A DNA stretch of 64,000 nucleotides from Rhodanobacter sp. 67-28 (GTDB lineage: Bacteria; Pseudomonadota; Gammaproteobacteria; Xanthomonadales; Rhodanobacteraceae): assembly GCA_001898415.1 (NCBI GenBank), contig MKTU01000036.1, forward strand, positions 1-64,000, given 5' to 3'. The notes beneath the pieces were generated by a model. It ran no database searches and was not told where the DNA came from. It worked only from the letters and a program-made list of their open reading frames with translations. The translations under genes were made by a program, and so were the position numbers. Of this stretch, positions 43,422 through 52,531 are shown one piece after another (the stretch's first letter is position 1; each line of letters opens with the position of its first letter).

Positions 43422-44891
43422 CTACTTCCCGTCCGGCACGGTCAGGCCGATGAACTGGCTCTGGTCGCCGCGGCGCACCAGCAACAGGACCGTGCTGCCC
43501 GCCTTGACGTCCTTCGTGGCCGCCTCGAACTCCGCCACGCTGCCGATCTTGCGCTGGTTGACCATCAGGATCACGTCGCCGGCGCGCAGCCCCGACTGCG
43601 CCGCCACCGGACCGGTGATGGCGTCGATCACCACGCCCTGCCCGTCCTTCAGCCCGAGCTGCTTGCGGGTATCGTTGTCGAGCGACTGCACGCTCAACCC
43701 CAGCGCGGCCGAACCGCTGCGCGCAGTGGGCGAGCCGGCGCTGCGGTTGTCCACGGCATTGCCGTCGCGCTTGGCCTCGCCGATGGTTACCTGCACGGTC
43801 TGCTTCTTGCCGTTGCGCAGGATCTCCACCGGCACCTTGCTGCCCGGCTTGGTCATGCCCACCAGCGGCGGCAGGTCGGCGGCCTGCTGCAGGTCGTGGT
43901 TGTCGTAGGCCAGGATGATGTCGCCGGCCTGGAGGCCGGCCTTGCCGGCACCGCTGTCCGGGTCCACGTCGACCACGGCCGCGCCGACGCCGTTGTCGAG
44001 CTTGAACGCCTTGACGATGTCGTCGCTGACCGGCTGCACAGTCACGCCGAGCAGGCCGCGCGAGACGTAGCCCTTGGTCTTGAGCTGCTGCACCGCGTTC
44101 ATTGCCACGTCGATCGGGATCGAGAACGACACGCCGAGATAGTCGCCGGTGTTGGAATAGATCTGCGAATTGATGCCGACCACCTGGCCCTGCAGGTTGA
44201 ACAGCGGGCCGCCGGAGTTGCCGCGGTTGATCGGCACGTCGGTCTGGATGAAGGAGGTATATGGCTGGTCGCGCTGGCCCAGGTTGCGGCCCACCGCGCT
44301 GACGATGCCCTGGGTCACGGTGTAGTCGAAGCCGAACGGCGAGCCGATCGCGAGCACCCACTGGCCCGGTTTCAGGCTGCGCGAATTGCCGATGGTCACC
44401 GCCGGCAGCGCACCGCCGGCATCGACCTTGAGCAGGGCGATGTCATAGGTCGGGTCGGTGCCGACCACCTTGGCGGTCAGCGTGCGGCGATCCTGCAGGC
44501 GCACAGTGACTTTGTCCGCATGGTCGACCACGTGGTTGTTGGTGAGGATGTAACCGTCGCTGGAGATGATGAAACCCGAACCCAGCGAGGTATGCCGCTG
44601 CTCCTCGGGCGAGGGCATCATCGGCATGCCGAAGAAGCGCCGCAGGATCTCGGCGCCCGGGTCGTTGGGCATGCCCTGCCCCGGTCCCATCTGGCCCTGC
44701 ACGCGCATCGAGCGATTCGGTTCGCCGGTGTACCGGGCCTCCACGTGCACTACCGCAGGGGCGTTCTGCTGCACGATGCCGGTGAAATCCGGCAGCGCCG
44801 CGGCGGCCGCCGGCTGGGCCTGCACGCCGCCGACCCCGGCCAGGCCCAGCAGGGCGCAACAGGCCAGCGTACGCAAGATGGAATGACTCAT
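43422..44891 (-). CDS. HtrA/DegP family periplasmic serine protease (MucD-like)
   Basis: This 489-residue periplasmic quality-control protease has a signal peptide (1-25, ending VQAQP). The trypsin-like domain has catalytic His in TNNHVVDHADKV, Asp in DPTYDIALLK, and Ser in RGNSGGPLF. Two PDZ domains follow (about 280-370 with RGLLGVTVQPVSDD, and about 400-489 with LGLSVQSLDND). It degrades misfolded outer-membrane and periplasmic proteins and helps control envelope stress. The ribosome site AGGAGGAG precedes ATG 44891. Its neighbour upstream is rseA, in the usual MucD order after rpoE-rseA. Confidence 0.95.
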   Translation of the reverse strand: MSHSILRTLACCALLGLAGVGGVQAQPAAAAALPDFTGIVQQNAPAVVHVEARYTGEPNRSMRVQGQMGPGQGMPNDPGAEILRRFFGMPMMPSPEEQRHTSLGSGFIISSDGYILTNNHVVDHADKVTVRLQDRRTLTAKVVGTDPTYDIALLKVDAGGALPAVTIGNSRSLKPGQWVLAIGSPFGFDYTVTQGIVSAVGRNLGQRDQPYTSFIQTDVPINRGNSGGPLFNLQGQVVGINSQIYSNTGDYLGVSFSIPIDVAMNAVQQLKTKGYVSRGLLGVTVQPVSDDIVKAFKLDNGVGAAVVDVDPDSGAGKAGLQAGDIILAYDNHDLQQAADLPPLVGMTKPGSKVPVEILRNGKKQTVQVTIGEAKRDGNAVDNRSAGSPTARSGSAALGLSVQSLDNDTRKQLGLKDGQGVVIDAITGPVAAQSGLRAGDVILMVNQRKIGSVAEFEAATKDVKAGSTVLLLVRRGDQSQFIGLTVPDGK

Positions 44892-45058
44892 GACTCCTCC
44901 TTGGGTTTGAACTGCAGCCGGCGCGAACCGGCGATCAATGACGACGCGGCAAGCGGGCCGCGGCACAGTCGAGCGGCCGCACAACACCTTCGGCGCAGGC
45001 GCCGAGGGGACATCCGCATCAACAGGATTTGCCGCGAACCATCACTCGCCCGACAATC

Positions 45059-45718
45059 TCAGCGCCGGCCGGCAGCGGCCTGGTGCGAGGCATCCGGTGC
45101 CGGGTCGAGCAGCAGCAGATAGCTGCCGTCGTTGTTGTCCAGGGTGCGATAACGATGCATCGCCGGGTAGGTCGACATCCGCCGCGCATCACGCGACTGG
45201 CCGTCGTCCAGCGGCGCGCCCAGGGTAGCCGAAGCCTGCTGGCTGAGCAGGCCGGCGGCGTTGCCGCTGAGCCATGGCGGCACCGAAGGCGGTGCTGCCG
45301 GCGTGCTCGCCGGCGTCGACAAGGTCACCTGGCTGGTCCCCGCCACCACGGCGGAGTCCACGCGGCCGGCATCGCCCGCCGGCTGGCTGATCATCAACGC
45401 CGCGGCGGCCACGCTGGCGGCGATCACGCCACCGCCGGACCAGCGCAACCAGGCGTGCCGTCGCGACGGCGCCGCGGCGGCCACCGTCTCCTGCTCGATC
45501 GCCAGCATCACCCGCGCGGCGAAGCCGCCGGAGGCGCGCAGGGTGATCTCGCGGCGCAGGCCGTCGCGGGCAAAGTGGTAGCCCGACCATGCCTGGCGCA
45601 AGGCTTCATCGTGATCGAGTCGGCGCAACAGGAAACGCAACTGCTCGACAGGCAATTCGCCGTCCATGCTGGCCGAGAGATTCTCGAGGGCGTCCTGGTG
45701 GGTCTGTGCCTGGTTCAT
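45059..45718 (-). CDS. rseA: anti-sigma-E factor RseA
   Basis: This 219-residue inner-membrane protein holds sigma-E inactive until regulated proteolysis cuts it after outer-membrane stress. The cytoplasmic N-terminal RseA domain (about 8-75) shows LENLSASMDGELPVEQLRFL and SGYHFARDGLR, the membrane helix is about 97-112 (GGGVIAASVAAAALMI), and the periplasmic tail is disordered and Ala/Ser-rich. Its ATG overlaps the rpoE stop (ATGA), so sigma and anti-sigma are made together. The RseB gene is not seen here. The protease gene mucD follows. Confidence 0.93.
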   Translation of the reverse strand: MNQAQTHQDALENLSASMDGELPVEQLRFLLRRLDHDEALRQAWSGYHFARDGLRREITLRASGGFAARVMLAIEQETVAAAAPSRRHAWLRWSGGGVIAASVAAAALMISQPAGDAGRVDSAVVAGTSQVTLSTPASTPAAPPSVPPWLSGNAAGLLSQQASATLGAPLDDGQSRDARRMSTYPAMHRYRTLDNNDGSYLLLLDPAPDASHQAAAGRR

Positions 45719-46338
45719 GTCGGATCCTCGCGGCCAGACAGCAGCGGCCGCAGCTTTTCGTCGATCGCCTCACGCGCCCGGAAGATGCGCGAACGCACCG
45801 TACCGATCGGACAGCCCATCGCTTCGGCGATTTCATCGTAACTGAGGCCATCCACTTCACGCAGGGTGATGGCGGTCCGCAGTTCCTCGGGCAGGGCTTG
45901 GACAGTGGAAAACACCGATTGTTCAATTTCCTGGCGCATCAATTCGTGCTCGGGGGTGGCGCTGTCGTGCATGCGCTCGGCCCCGGCCATGAACTCGGCT
46001 TCGTCCGCGTCGACGTCGCCGGAGGGCGGCCGTCGCCCCATCGCCACCAGGTGGTTCTTGGCGGTGTTGACCGCGATCTTGTACAGCCAGGTGTAGAACG
46101 CGCTGTCGCCACGGAACGAGCCGATCGCGCGCCAGGCGCGGATGAAGGATTCCTGCGCGATGTCCTCGCACTCGGCATGGCTGCGCACGTAACGCGAAAT
46201 CAGCCCGATCAGCTTGTGCTGGTACTTGCGCACCAGCAGGTCGAAGGCGCGCTTGTCCCCCTGCTGGACCCGCTCGACCAGCGCGCGGTCCAGTTCGTTT
46301 TCGCCCATGCGGGCCGTGTCCATCGTCAATGCCGTCAT
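45715..46338 (-). CDS. rpoE: RNA polymerase sigma factor RpoE (sigma-E)
   Basis: This 207-residue extracytoplasmic-function sigma factor matches RpoE. Region 2 (VERVQQGDKRAFDLLVRKYQ, ECEDIAQESFIRAWRAI, and SFRGDSAFYTWLYKIAVNTA) and region 4 (ALPEELRTAITLREVDGLSY, GCPIGTVRSRIFRARE) are intact. Sigma-E drives genes for outer-membrane protein folding and periplasmic proteases. It is followed by rseA and mucD. The start is taken as ATG 46338, but M6 or M11 is possible because no ribosome site is strong. A sigma-E-like promoter lies 37 bases upstream, consistent with autoregulation. Confidence 0.95.
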   Translation of the reverse strand: MTALTMDTARMGENELDRALVERVQQGDKRAFDLLVRKYQHKLIGLISRYVRSHAECEDIAQESFIRAWRAIGSFRGDSAFYTWLYKIAVNTAKNHLVAMGRRPPSGDVDADEAEFMAGAERMHDSATPEHELMRQEIEQSVFSTVQALPEELRTAITLREVDGLSYDEIAEAMGCPIGTVRSRIFRAREAIDEKLRPLLSGREDPT

Positions 46339-46374
46339 CCGCTGAGGGTGCCTGGGGTGAGCTGAACCCGGCGC

Positions 46375-46401
46375 TCAGACCACGAGCGGCCCACCGAGTT
46401 C
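46375..46401 (-). promoter_or_regulatory. sigma-E-type promoter upstream of rpoE
   Basis: On the minus strand, GAACT (46401-46397) and TCTGA (46379-46375) are separated by 17 bases, matching the sigma-E consensus (GAACTT, spacer, GTCTGA) in sequence and spacing. The predicted start lies about 30 bases before the rpoE ATG, which fits sigma-E autoregulation. Confidence 0.7.
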
Positions 46402-46453
46402 AGTTTAGCCAATCGTCGCGCCAGCTCCCGTTATGGGGCCGCCTGCGGACCGC

Positions 46454-49009
46454 TCAAGCCGGTTCGGCCTGCCGCACGCCCAGCAGGCGCTGGCGCTCGG
46501 CCAGCATCTTCTCGAAGCTGATCGGCTGCAACGGCCGGCAGAACAGGTAACCCTGCAGCTCGTCGCAATGGTGGTCGCGCAGGAATTGCAGGTGCTGCTC
46601 GGTCTCCACGCCCTCGGCCACCACCGCACGGTTCAGCCGGTGGGCCATCTCGATGGTGGCCCGCACGATCGCCTCGTCGTCCGGGTCCACGCCGATATTG
46701 CGCACGAAGCTCTGGTCCACCTTGATGCGGTCGGCGGGCAGCCGGCGCAGGTAGTCCAGCGAGGCGGCGCCGGTGCCGAAATCGTCGATCGCGATGTGAC
46801 AGCCGAGCCGGTGCAGCGCATTGAGGTTCTCCACCAGGTTCGGCGCCGCCTTGATGCTGATGCTCTCGGTGATCTCCATTTCCAGCAGGGTGGGATCGAG
46901 CCCGGTCTCGCGCAGCGCGCGCGCCACCATCTCCAGCAACTGCGGCTCCATCAACTGCACGGCCGACAGGTTGACGCCCAGGCGCAGGCGCAAGCCGTAG
47001 CGCTGCTCCCACTCGCGCGCCTGGCGGCAAGCGGTGTGCATCACCCATTCGCCGATCGACACGATCAGCCCGGTCTCCTCGGCCAGCGGAATGAACACGG
47101 CGGGGCTGATCATGCCCAGCTCGGGGTGCTCCCAGCGCACCAGCGCCTCCATGCCCACGATGTCCTCGGTCTCGGCATTGACCTGGGGCTGATAGACCAC
47201 GCGCAACTCGCCATTGCCTTCGGCGTGGCGCAGGCGCGTCTTCAGCGCCATGCCGTGCTGGCGCGCGTACTCCGGGCTGACCTCGTAGATCTGGAAGTTG
47301 TTGCGGCCCTTGTGCTTGGCCGAATACATCGCCTCGTCCGCATGCTTGAGCAGGGTATCGGCGTCGTTGGCGTCGTCGGGGAAAAAGCTCACGCCCATCG
47401 ACACGGTGACCTGCAGCTCCACGCCGTCTTCCAGGAAGATCGGCGACTCCATCATCTGCACGATCTTCTCGGCCACGCGCAGCACGTCGTCGTTCTTGAC
47501 GATGTGGCGCAGCACGATGGTGAACTCGTCGCCGGCATAACGCGCCACGGTGTCGGAGGCGCGGATGCTGCCGCGCAACCGCTGGGTGACAGTGCGCAAC
47601 ACCCGGTCGCCGGTGGCGTGGCCGTAGGTATCGTTGATGGCCTTGAACCGGTCCAGGTCGACGAACAGCAGGGCAAAGCACTCGCCGTTGCGGATCGCCT
47701 CGCGCAGGATCGCCTCCAGCCGGTCGTTGAACAGCAACCGGTTGGGCAACCCGGTCAAGGCATCGACCAGGCCCTCGGCGCGACCCTGTTCGCGGGTGCG
47801 CTGCAGCTCCAGCGTGCGGGCGAAACGCGCCGCCGCGCAACGCAGCACCGGCTCGACCACCGCCATCTCGGCGAAACCGCGGCGGCTGCCGGCGAGCACG
47901 GCGCCGAGCACGCTGTGCCGCTCGTCGTACATCGGCAAGCCGACGAAGCCGGCCAGATCCAGCTGCTGCAGCAGCGGGTCGACCGCCGCCAGCTTGCCGG
48001 CATCGCTCTGGTACCGCATCGCCTGCCCGCCCAGCACCAGCTGCAGCGAACTCTGCAGGTAGCCCGGCGGCCACTGCGCGTGTTCCTCGCGGCTCAGTTG
48101 CAGGACCTGGGCGGGGGCGTCGGCCGTTTCCGGACGGACCGACCACACGGCCAGATAGTCCAGCGCCAGCTCGTCGAACAGCAGTTGCGCGCAGGCGGAC
48201 TGCGCGTCGACGCCGCTGCTTGAGGCGAACAGGCGCGACAACAGCGACAACGCCGCCTCCGGCCGCAGGTCGGCGCGATCGCTGCGAAACTGCAGCGCCA
48301 GAGCCGCGCTGCCGCCCTGCTCGACCCGCCGCACGTTCACCTGACCGGTGTCGTAACCCAGCGACGACTTGCGCCGGGCCGGATGCCAGCGGCGATCCGC
48401 GTCGTTGAAAATGGTGACCGACGTGTCGCCCTCGAGCTGTACCGCCTCGGCCAGCGCCAGCCCGGCCCACTCGCTGGCAGGCAGGCGACTGTGCCGGATC
48501 ACGCCGGGACTGACTTCGAGCAGGCACTGGCTCTGCAGGTCGACCATCAACCATTCGCTGCCGCTTTCCTCGAAGGCCCATCGCCAATCGCCGGCCGCAC
48601 CCCAAACCGTCGGGACCGGGCCACCGGCGGCGCTGACCGGCAGGCGCTGCCAGCGCGCGACCAGTTCGGTGGCAATCTGTCCGGCGCAAAGCCAGTCGGC
48701 GATCCCCGGCGGCAGGTCGGCCGGGCTGCACGGCGCGCCATCGGCCAGCACCACGATCAGCGGCGCATCGGCGGCGCCCGGCAGCCGGCGCAATTGCTCG
48801 CAAGCGGCGCAGGCCTGGGTTTCGTCGCCATCCAGCACCAGCACCATCAACTGCAGCGGTTCCTGCGCGGCATTGCCCTCCAGCAGGATCGCCGCGTGGG
48901 AAATGTCGCGCGCCGAATGCAGCCGCGCGTAGCCGGCACGATCGAGCGCGTCGAACAGCGCCCGGCGCAGGTCGCGCTGGGCGGCTACCAGCAGGATGCC
49001 GGCATTCAT
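46454..49009 (-). CDS. GGDEF-EAL domain protein (c-di-GMP turnover)
   Basis: This 851-residue protein has an N-terminal receiver-like part (MNAGILLVAAQRDLRRALF, about 1-120) that lacks a clear phospho-Asp. A PAS/GAF-like middle follows (about 130-410), then GGDEF (about 420-580), whose signature is AGDEF in RYAGDEFTIVL, and EAL (about 590-845) with EALVRW, the EITES box, DDFGTG and VAEGVETEQ. Both active sites look intact, so it could make or degrade c-di-GMP according to sensed signals. It is 10 bases downstream of the small Ycf46-N-like gene, and the two form an operon behind a sigma-E-like box. Confidence 0.92.
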   Translation of the reverse strand: MNAGILLVAAQRDLRRALFDALDRAGYARLHSARDISHAAILLEGNAAQEPLQLMVLVLDGDETQACAACEQLRRLPGAADAPLIVVLADGAPCSPADLPPGIADWLCAGQIATELVARWQRLPVSAAGGPVPTVWGAAGDWRWAFEESGSEWLMVDLQSQCLLEVSPGVIRHSRLPASEWAGLALAEAVQLEGDTSVTIFNDADRRWHPARRKSSLGYDTGQVNVRRVEQGGSAALALQFRSDRADLRPEAALSLLSRLFASSSGVDAQSACAQLLFDELALDYLAVWSVRPETADAPAQVLQLSREEHAQWPPGYLQSSLQLVLGGQAMRYQSDAGKLAAVDPLLQQLDLAGFVGLPMYDERHSVLGAVLAGSRRGFAEMAVVEPVLRCAAARFARTLELQRTREQGRAEGLVDALTGLPNRLLFNDRLEAILREAIRNGECFALLFVDLDRFKAINDTYGHATGDRVLRTVTQRLRGSIRASDTVARYAGDEFTIVLRHIVKNDDVLRVAEKIVQMMESPIFLEDGVELQVTVSMGVSFFPDDANDADTLLKHADEAMYSAKHKGRNNFQIYEVSPEYARQHGMALKTRLRHAEGNGELRVVYQPQVNAETEDIVGMEALVRWEHPELGMISPAVFIPLAEETGLIVSIGEWVMHTACRQAREWEQRYGLRLRLGVNLSAVQLMEPQLLEMVARALRETGLDPTLLEMEITESISIKAAPNLVENLNALHRLGCHIAIDDFGTGAASLDYLRRLPADRIKVDQSFVRNIGVDPDDEAIVRATIEMAHRLNRAVVAEGVETEQHLQFLRDHHCDELQGYLFCRPLQPISFEKMLAERQRLLGVRQAEPA

Positions 49010-49019
49010 GTGCGCGGCC

Positions 49020-49514
49020 TCATGTCAGCCAGCGACCATCGCGCAGGCGCAGCTGGCGCGGCTTGCCGTCTTCGGTACTGACCTGGGCGGCGAGATCGCC
49101 CAGGTGGGCCACCAGCGCCTGCGGCGCATCGACCAGCACCACGCGGCGCAGGTGGCCCTTGGGCGCCCGCGCCAACTGGCGCAGCATGGCTGCATCCACT
49201 GCCGACAGGGGCAGCTCCACCCCGCGCAGGAAATAGACGCCGAAATGCATGCTCTGCTGCATGTAACGCAACGCATTGCCGAGCCGCTCGCAGTCCGGCA
49301 CCCGGGCATGGGCCTCGCGCAGGCTGCCCAGCCCGGTGTCCGGCTGCCACAGGTATACCGCCTGGCCGCTGTGCCTGGCCAGCACGCGCACCTGTTCGAT
49401 CAGCGCTTCGGCGTCCTTGCTTTGCAACACGACCAGGCCACTGGGCGCGGTCAGGATGCGTTCGAATATCTCGGCGCCAGCCTGGGGTACGGCGGAGGCC
49501 ATGGCGATGGTCAT
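49020..49514 (-). CDS. hypothetical protein resembling an N-terminal Ycf46-type domain
   Basis: I do not recognise this 164-residue protein with certainty. The pattern (AEIFERILTAPSGLVVLQSK, ALIEQVRVLARHSGQAVYLW, GNALRYMQQSMHFGVYFL then GHLRRVVLVDAPQ) resembles the N-terminal domain in front of Ycf46-type AAA ATPases, in which a nucleotide-like fold alternates helix and strand. No Walker motif is seen, so there is no ATPase part. No signal peptide or membrane segment is present. It is 10 bases upstream of the GGDEF-EAL gene and likely controls or senses for it. The start ATG 49514 follows AGGAC. Confidence 0.6.
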   Translation of the reverse strand: MTIAMASAVPQAGAEIFERILTAPSGLVVLQSKDAEALIEQVRVLARHSGQAVYLWQPDTGLGSLREAHARVPDCERLGNALRYMQQSMHFGVYFLRGVELPLSAVDAAMLRQLARAPKGHLRRVVLVDAPQALVAHLGDLAAQVSTEDGKPRQLRLRDGRWLT

Positions 49515-49584
49515 CTGGTTTCGTCCTGCGGCAGGTGCTGAATCCGGACCCGCGGCGAGCGCGGATGCCTTCGAATGGCCGGGA

Positions 49585-49611
49585 ACCGATCGACCCTCGT
49601 CGACCCGGTTC
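49585..49611 (-). promoter_or_regulatory. possible sigma-E-like promoter of the GGDEF-EAL operon
   Basis: Minus strand GAACC (49611-49607), 17 bases, then TCGGT (49589-49585). This has the same spacing as the rpoE promoter, and the bases just upstream, CGATTGGCTAACTGAAC, are nearly identical to those before rpoE (CGATTGGCTAAACTGAAC). The -10 box deviates from consensus, so the assignment is tentative. Confidence 0.4.
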
Positions 49612-49799
49612 AGTTAGCCAATCGCACCTGCGGGAATCGCTCGGGAGCACCCGCGCGTGCGACTGGTTTCGGCGGATACCGTCCGCAACGGTCCGATTTC
49701 ACACCGCTGTCACCAGCGGGTCAAGCGCACGCGTCACATCTCGCAATCGCGACCACGGAACGGTATGGTTCAGGCCTCCTCCACCATGTGCCGACCCCC

Positions 49800-51857
49800 A
49801 TGTTCGAAGGATTGCGATTCAACCACTGGCGGACCCACGAGGACGATGGCCTGGTGACGCTGACGCTCGACCGCGCCGGCAGCAGCGTCAATGCGATCAA
49901 TCGTGCCGTGCTGGACGAGCTGGATCAGATCGTCGAGCGGCTGGCGATCGACATGCCCGCCGGCGTCATCATCCATTCGGGCAAGTCCGCGGGCTTTGCG
50001 GTGGGCGCGGACATCCGCGAGTTCGTGGAATACGCGCGCCAGGACACCGTGCGCGAGAACATCGAGCACGGCCAGCGCGTGTACGAAGCACTGGCCCGGC
50101 TCGCCTGCCCCACCGTGGCCGCGGTGCACGGTCCCTGCATGGGCGGCGGCACCGAATTGATCCTGGCGTGCCGTCTGCGCGTGGCGGCCGACGAGGACAG
50201 TACCCGCATCGCCCTGCCCGAGGTGATGCTCGGCATCCACCCCGGCTGGGGCGGCACGGCCCGCCTGCCACGCCTGATCGGCGCGGCCGAGGCGATGCCG
50301 GTGATGCTCACCGGCAAGCCGCTCTCGGCGCGGCGCGCACTCGCGCTGGGCGTGGTCGATCACCTCGCACGCCCGCAGGAGCTGCTGGCCGAGGCGCGCC
50401 TTCTGCTGCGACGCGCGCCGTCGCGACCGTTCGCGCGTCGGGCCAAGGCGTGGGCCAGCAACAGCTGGCTGGGGCGACAGATCCTGGCGCCGATCATGGT
50501 CAAGCAGACGGCGGCCAAGGTACGTCGCGAGCACTATCCGGCGCCGTTCGCCCTGATCGACGTGTGGAAGCGCGGCGGCAGCGACATCGGCCAGCGCTTG
50601 AAGATCGAAGCCGACTCGGTGGCGCGGCTGGCGCAGACACCCACCGCGCAGAACCTGATCCGCATCTTCTTCCTGCAGGAGCGGCTGAAGGGCCAGGGCG
50701 GCGGCGTCGATGCGGCCATCAACCGCGTGCACGTCGTGGGTGCCGGCGTGATGGGCGGCGACATCGCCGCCTGGGTGGCACTGAAAGGCATGGACGTGAC
50801 CCTGCAGGACCGCGAGATGAAGTACATCCAGCCGGCGCTGGATCGCGCACGCGCGCTGTACGAGAAAAAGCTCAAGACCCCGGAGAAGATCGACGCGGCA
50901 GTGCAGCGGCTGCGCGCCGACGTCGACGGCAAGGGCGTCGCCCAGGCGGATCTGGCGATCGAGGCGATCTACGAGAATGCCGAGGCGAAAGAGGCGCTAT
51001 ACGCCACCATCGAGCCGCAGCTCAAGGACGGGGCAATCCTGGCCAGCAACACCTCCAGCATTCCGCTGGACGAACTGCGCGGCAAGCTCGCTCGTCCGGC
51101 AGACTTCCTCGGCCTGCATTTCTTCAACCCGGTGGCGCAGATGCCGCTGGTGGAGGTCGTGCGCCACGACCGGCTCGACCCGGCCATCGAGAAACGCGCG
51201 CTGGCGTTCTGCAAGGCGATCGGCAAGCTGCCGGTCGCGGTCAAGGGCACGCCGGGCTTCCTGGTCAACCGCATCCTGGTCCCGTACCTGCTCGAAGCCA
51301 TGCGACTGTACAGCGAGGGCATGCCCGGGGCGGTGCTCGATCGCGAGGCGAAGAAGTTCGGCATGCCGATGGGGCCGATCGAACTGGCCGACACGATCGG
51401 TCTGGACGTCTGCGCCTCGGTGGGCAAGGAGTTGGCGCCTTTCCTCGGCCTGGAGCTGCCGCCCGGCATGGACGAACGGCTCGCCGCCGGCAAGCGCGGC
51501 AAGAAGGACGGCCAGGGACTGTACGTGTGGCAGGACGGCAAGCCGCAGAAGCCCGAAGTGGACAACGACTACGTGACACCGCCGGACCTGCAGGATCGAA
51601 TGATCCTGTCGATGGTCAACGAGGCGGTGGCCTGCCTGGCCGACGGCGTGGTCGACGACGCCGATCTGCTGGATGCAGGCGTGATCTTCGGCACCGGATT
51701 CGCACCCTTCCGTGGCGGCCCGATCCAGTACGTGCGCAGCGAAGGCGCCGACACGCTGAAGGCGAAGCTGGAGCAGCTGGCCCGCCGCCATGGCGACCGC
51801 TTCAAGCCCAAGCATGGCTGGGACCATCCGGCGTTGACGCAAGCGCCGGACCGCTGA
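49800..51857 (+). CDS. 3-hydroxyacyl-CoA dehydrogenase/enoyl-CoA hydratase (FadB/FadJ-like)
   Basis: This 685-residue bifunctional beta-oxidation enzyme has an enoyl-CoA hydratase domain (about 1-190) with GADIREF and the catalytic Glu residues in GGGTELILACRL and ALPEVMLGIHPGWGGT. After a linker, the 3-hydroxyacyl-CoA dehydrogenase domain (about 305-685) begins with the Rossmann motif VVGAGVMGGDIA and has the catalytic His in GLHFFNPVAQMPLVEVV. The thiolase partner (FadA) is not adjacent here. ATG 49800 begins the family-typical sequence. REP units lie downstream, and the gene stands alone, so it may be a second, FadJ-like system. Confidence 0.93.
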   Translation: MFEGLRFNHWRTHEDDGLVTLTLDRAGSSVNAINRAVLDELDQIVERLAIDMPAGVIIHSGKSAGFAVGADIREFVEYARQDTVRENIEHGQRVYEALARLACPTVAAVHGPCMGGGTELILACRLRVAADEDSTRIALPEVMLGIHPGWGGTARLPRLIGAAEAMPVMLTGKPLSARRALALGVVDHLARPQELLAEARLLLRRAPSRPFARRAKAWASNSWLGRQILAPIMVKQTAAKVRREHYPAPFALIDVWKRGGSDIGQRLKIEADSVARLAQTPTAQNLIRIFFLQERLKGQGGGVDAAINRVHVVGAGVMGGDIAAWVALKGMDVTLQDREMKYIQPALDRARALYEKKLKTPEKIDAAVQRLRADVDGKGVAQADLAIEAIYENAEAKEALYATIEPQLKDGAILASNTSSIPLDELRGKLARPADFLGLHFFNPVAQMPLVEVVRHDRLDPAIEKRALAFCKAIGKLPVAVKGTPGFLVNRILVPYLLEAMRLYSEGMPGAVLDREAKKFGMPMGPIELADTIGLDVCASVGKELAPFLGLELPPGMDERLAAGKRGKKDGQGLYVWQDGKPQKPEVDNDYVTPPDLQDRMILSMVNEAVACLADGVVDDADLLDAGVIFGTGFAPFRGGPIQYVRSEGADTLKAKLEQLARRHGDRFKPKHGWDHPALTQAPDR

Positions 51858-51860
51858 ATC

Positions 51861-51916
51861 GCGCGGCGGGCGGTGCCCGCCGCGCTTGCTTCGTGAGGCG
51901 GCGGTGCCCGCCCTAC
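51861..51916. repeat. REP-like units
   Basis: GCGCGGCGGGCGGTGCCCGCCGCGC (51861-51885, a self-complementary unit) and GGCGGCGGTGCCCGCCCTAC (51897-51916) belong to the GTAGGGCGGGC family. They sit between the convergent fadB-like and DUF2058 genes. Confidence 0.75.
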
Positions 51917-51923
51917 TTCGACC

Positions 51924-52493
51924 TCACCACATGAGATCGTCGGGTACGCCGTCGTCATCCGTGCCGGCGGTGCCCGGCGCCACCAGCAAGGCGACGTGGT
52001 TGGCGTCCAGTTCGCGCAGTTGCTCGGCCGTGTCGCGGCTGACCAGCAGGTAGCGACCGGCATGCTGCACCACGCCCAGTTCGCCGGCGTTGAGTGCCGC
52101 CAGCTGGGTTGCGTCGACATGGATGCGGCGGATCTTGCCGGCGTATTCGAAGTTGCGCACCTGGTCGGCATCGGCCTTGTTCAACGCCTGGCCATCCAGC
52201 AGTTGCTGGATGCGCAGCTTGCGCTCACGCCGCAGCCGGGCTTGCTCGGCCGCCTCGCGCTCGATCCGCTGGCGCTCGCGGGCTTCAGTCCGGGCACGCA
52301 GCGCGTATGCCTTGGCCAGGTCGATGTCCTGCTGGCTCTGTCCCGACGGCCGCGCCGCATGCGGCTTGCCGCCCTTGCGTGCGGGCTTGCCGGGCGACGC
52401 AGGCGTCGGGCGCTTCGGTTCGTGCGCGCGGTCCTGCTGCACTTGTTTGACGATGCCGCTCTTGAGCAGCTGATCGCGCAGGGAATCGGCCAT
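51924..52493 (-). CDS. DUF2058 family protein (YaiL-like)
   Basis: This 189-residue protein is of the DUF2058 family. It has the typical N-terminus MADSLRDQLLKSGIVK, a basic, disordered linker (Lys/Pro/Ala/Arg, about 20-55), a long charged helix (RARTEARERQRIEREAAEQA, about 65-98) and a C-terminal globular part (RNFEYAGKIRRIHVDATQLA, LGVVQHAGRYLLVSRDTAEQ). It is thought to be nucleoprotein-like, and its function is unknown. It is upstream of slyX on the same strand only in the sense of adjacency: slyX ends at 52532, 38 bases away, so it may be read in the slyX transcript. Confidence 0.85.
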   Translation of the reverse strand: MADSLRDQLLKSGIVKQVQQDRAHEPKRPTPASPGKPARKGGKPHAARPSGQSQQDIDLAKAYALRARTEARERQRIEREAAEQARLRRERKLRIQQLLDGQALNKADADQVRNFEYAGKIRRIHVDATQLAALNAGELGVVQHAGRYLLVSRDTAEQLRELDANHVALLVAPGTAGTDDDGVPDDLMW

Positions 52494-52531
52494 GCGGGCA
52501 TTCCGTGATCGGCAGGTGGGAGGGGTCCGGG

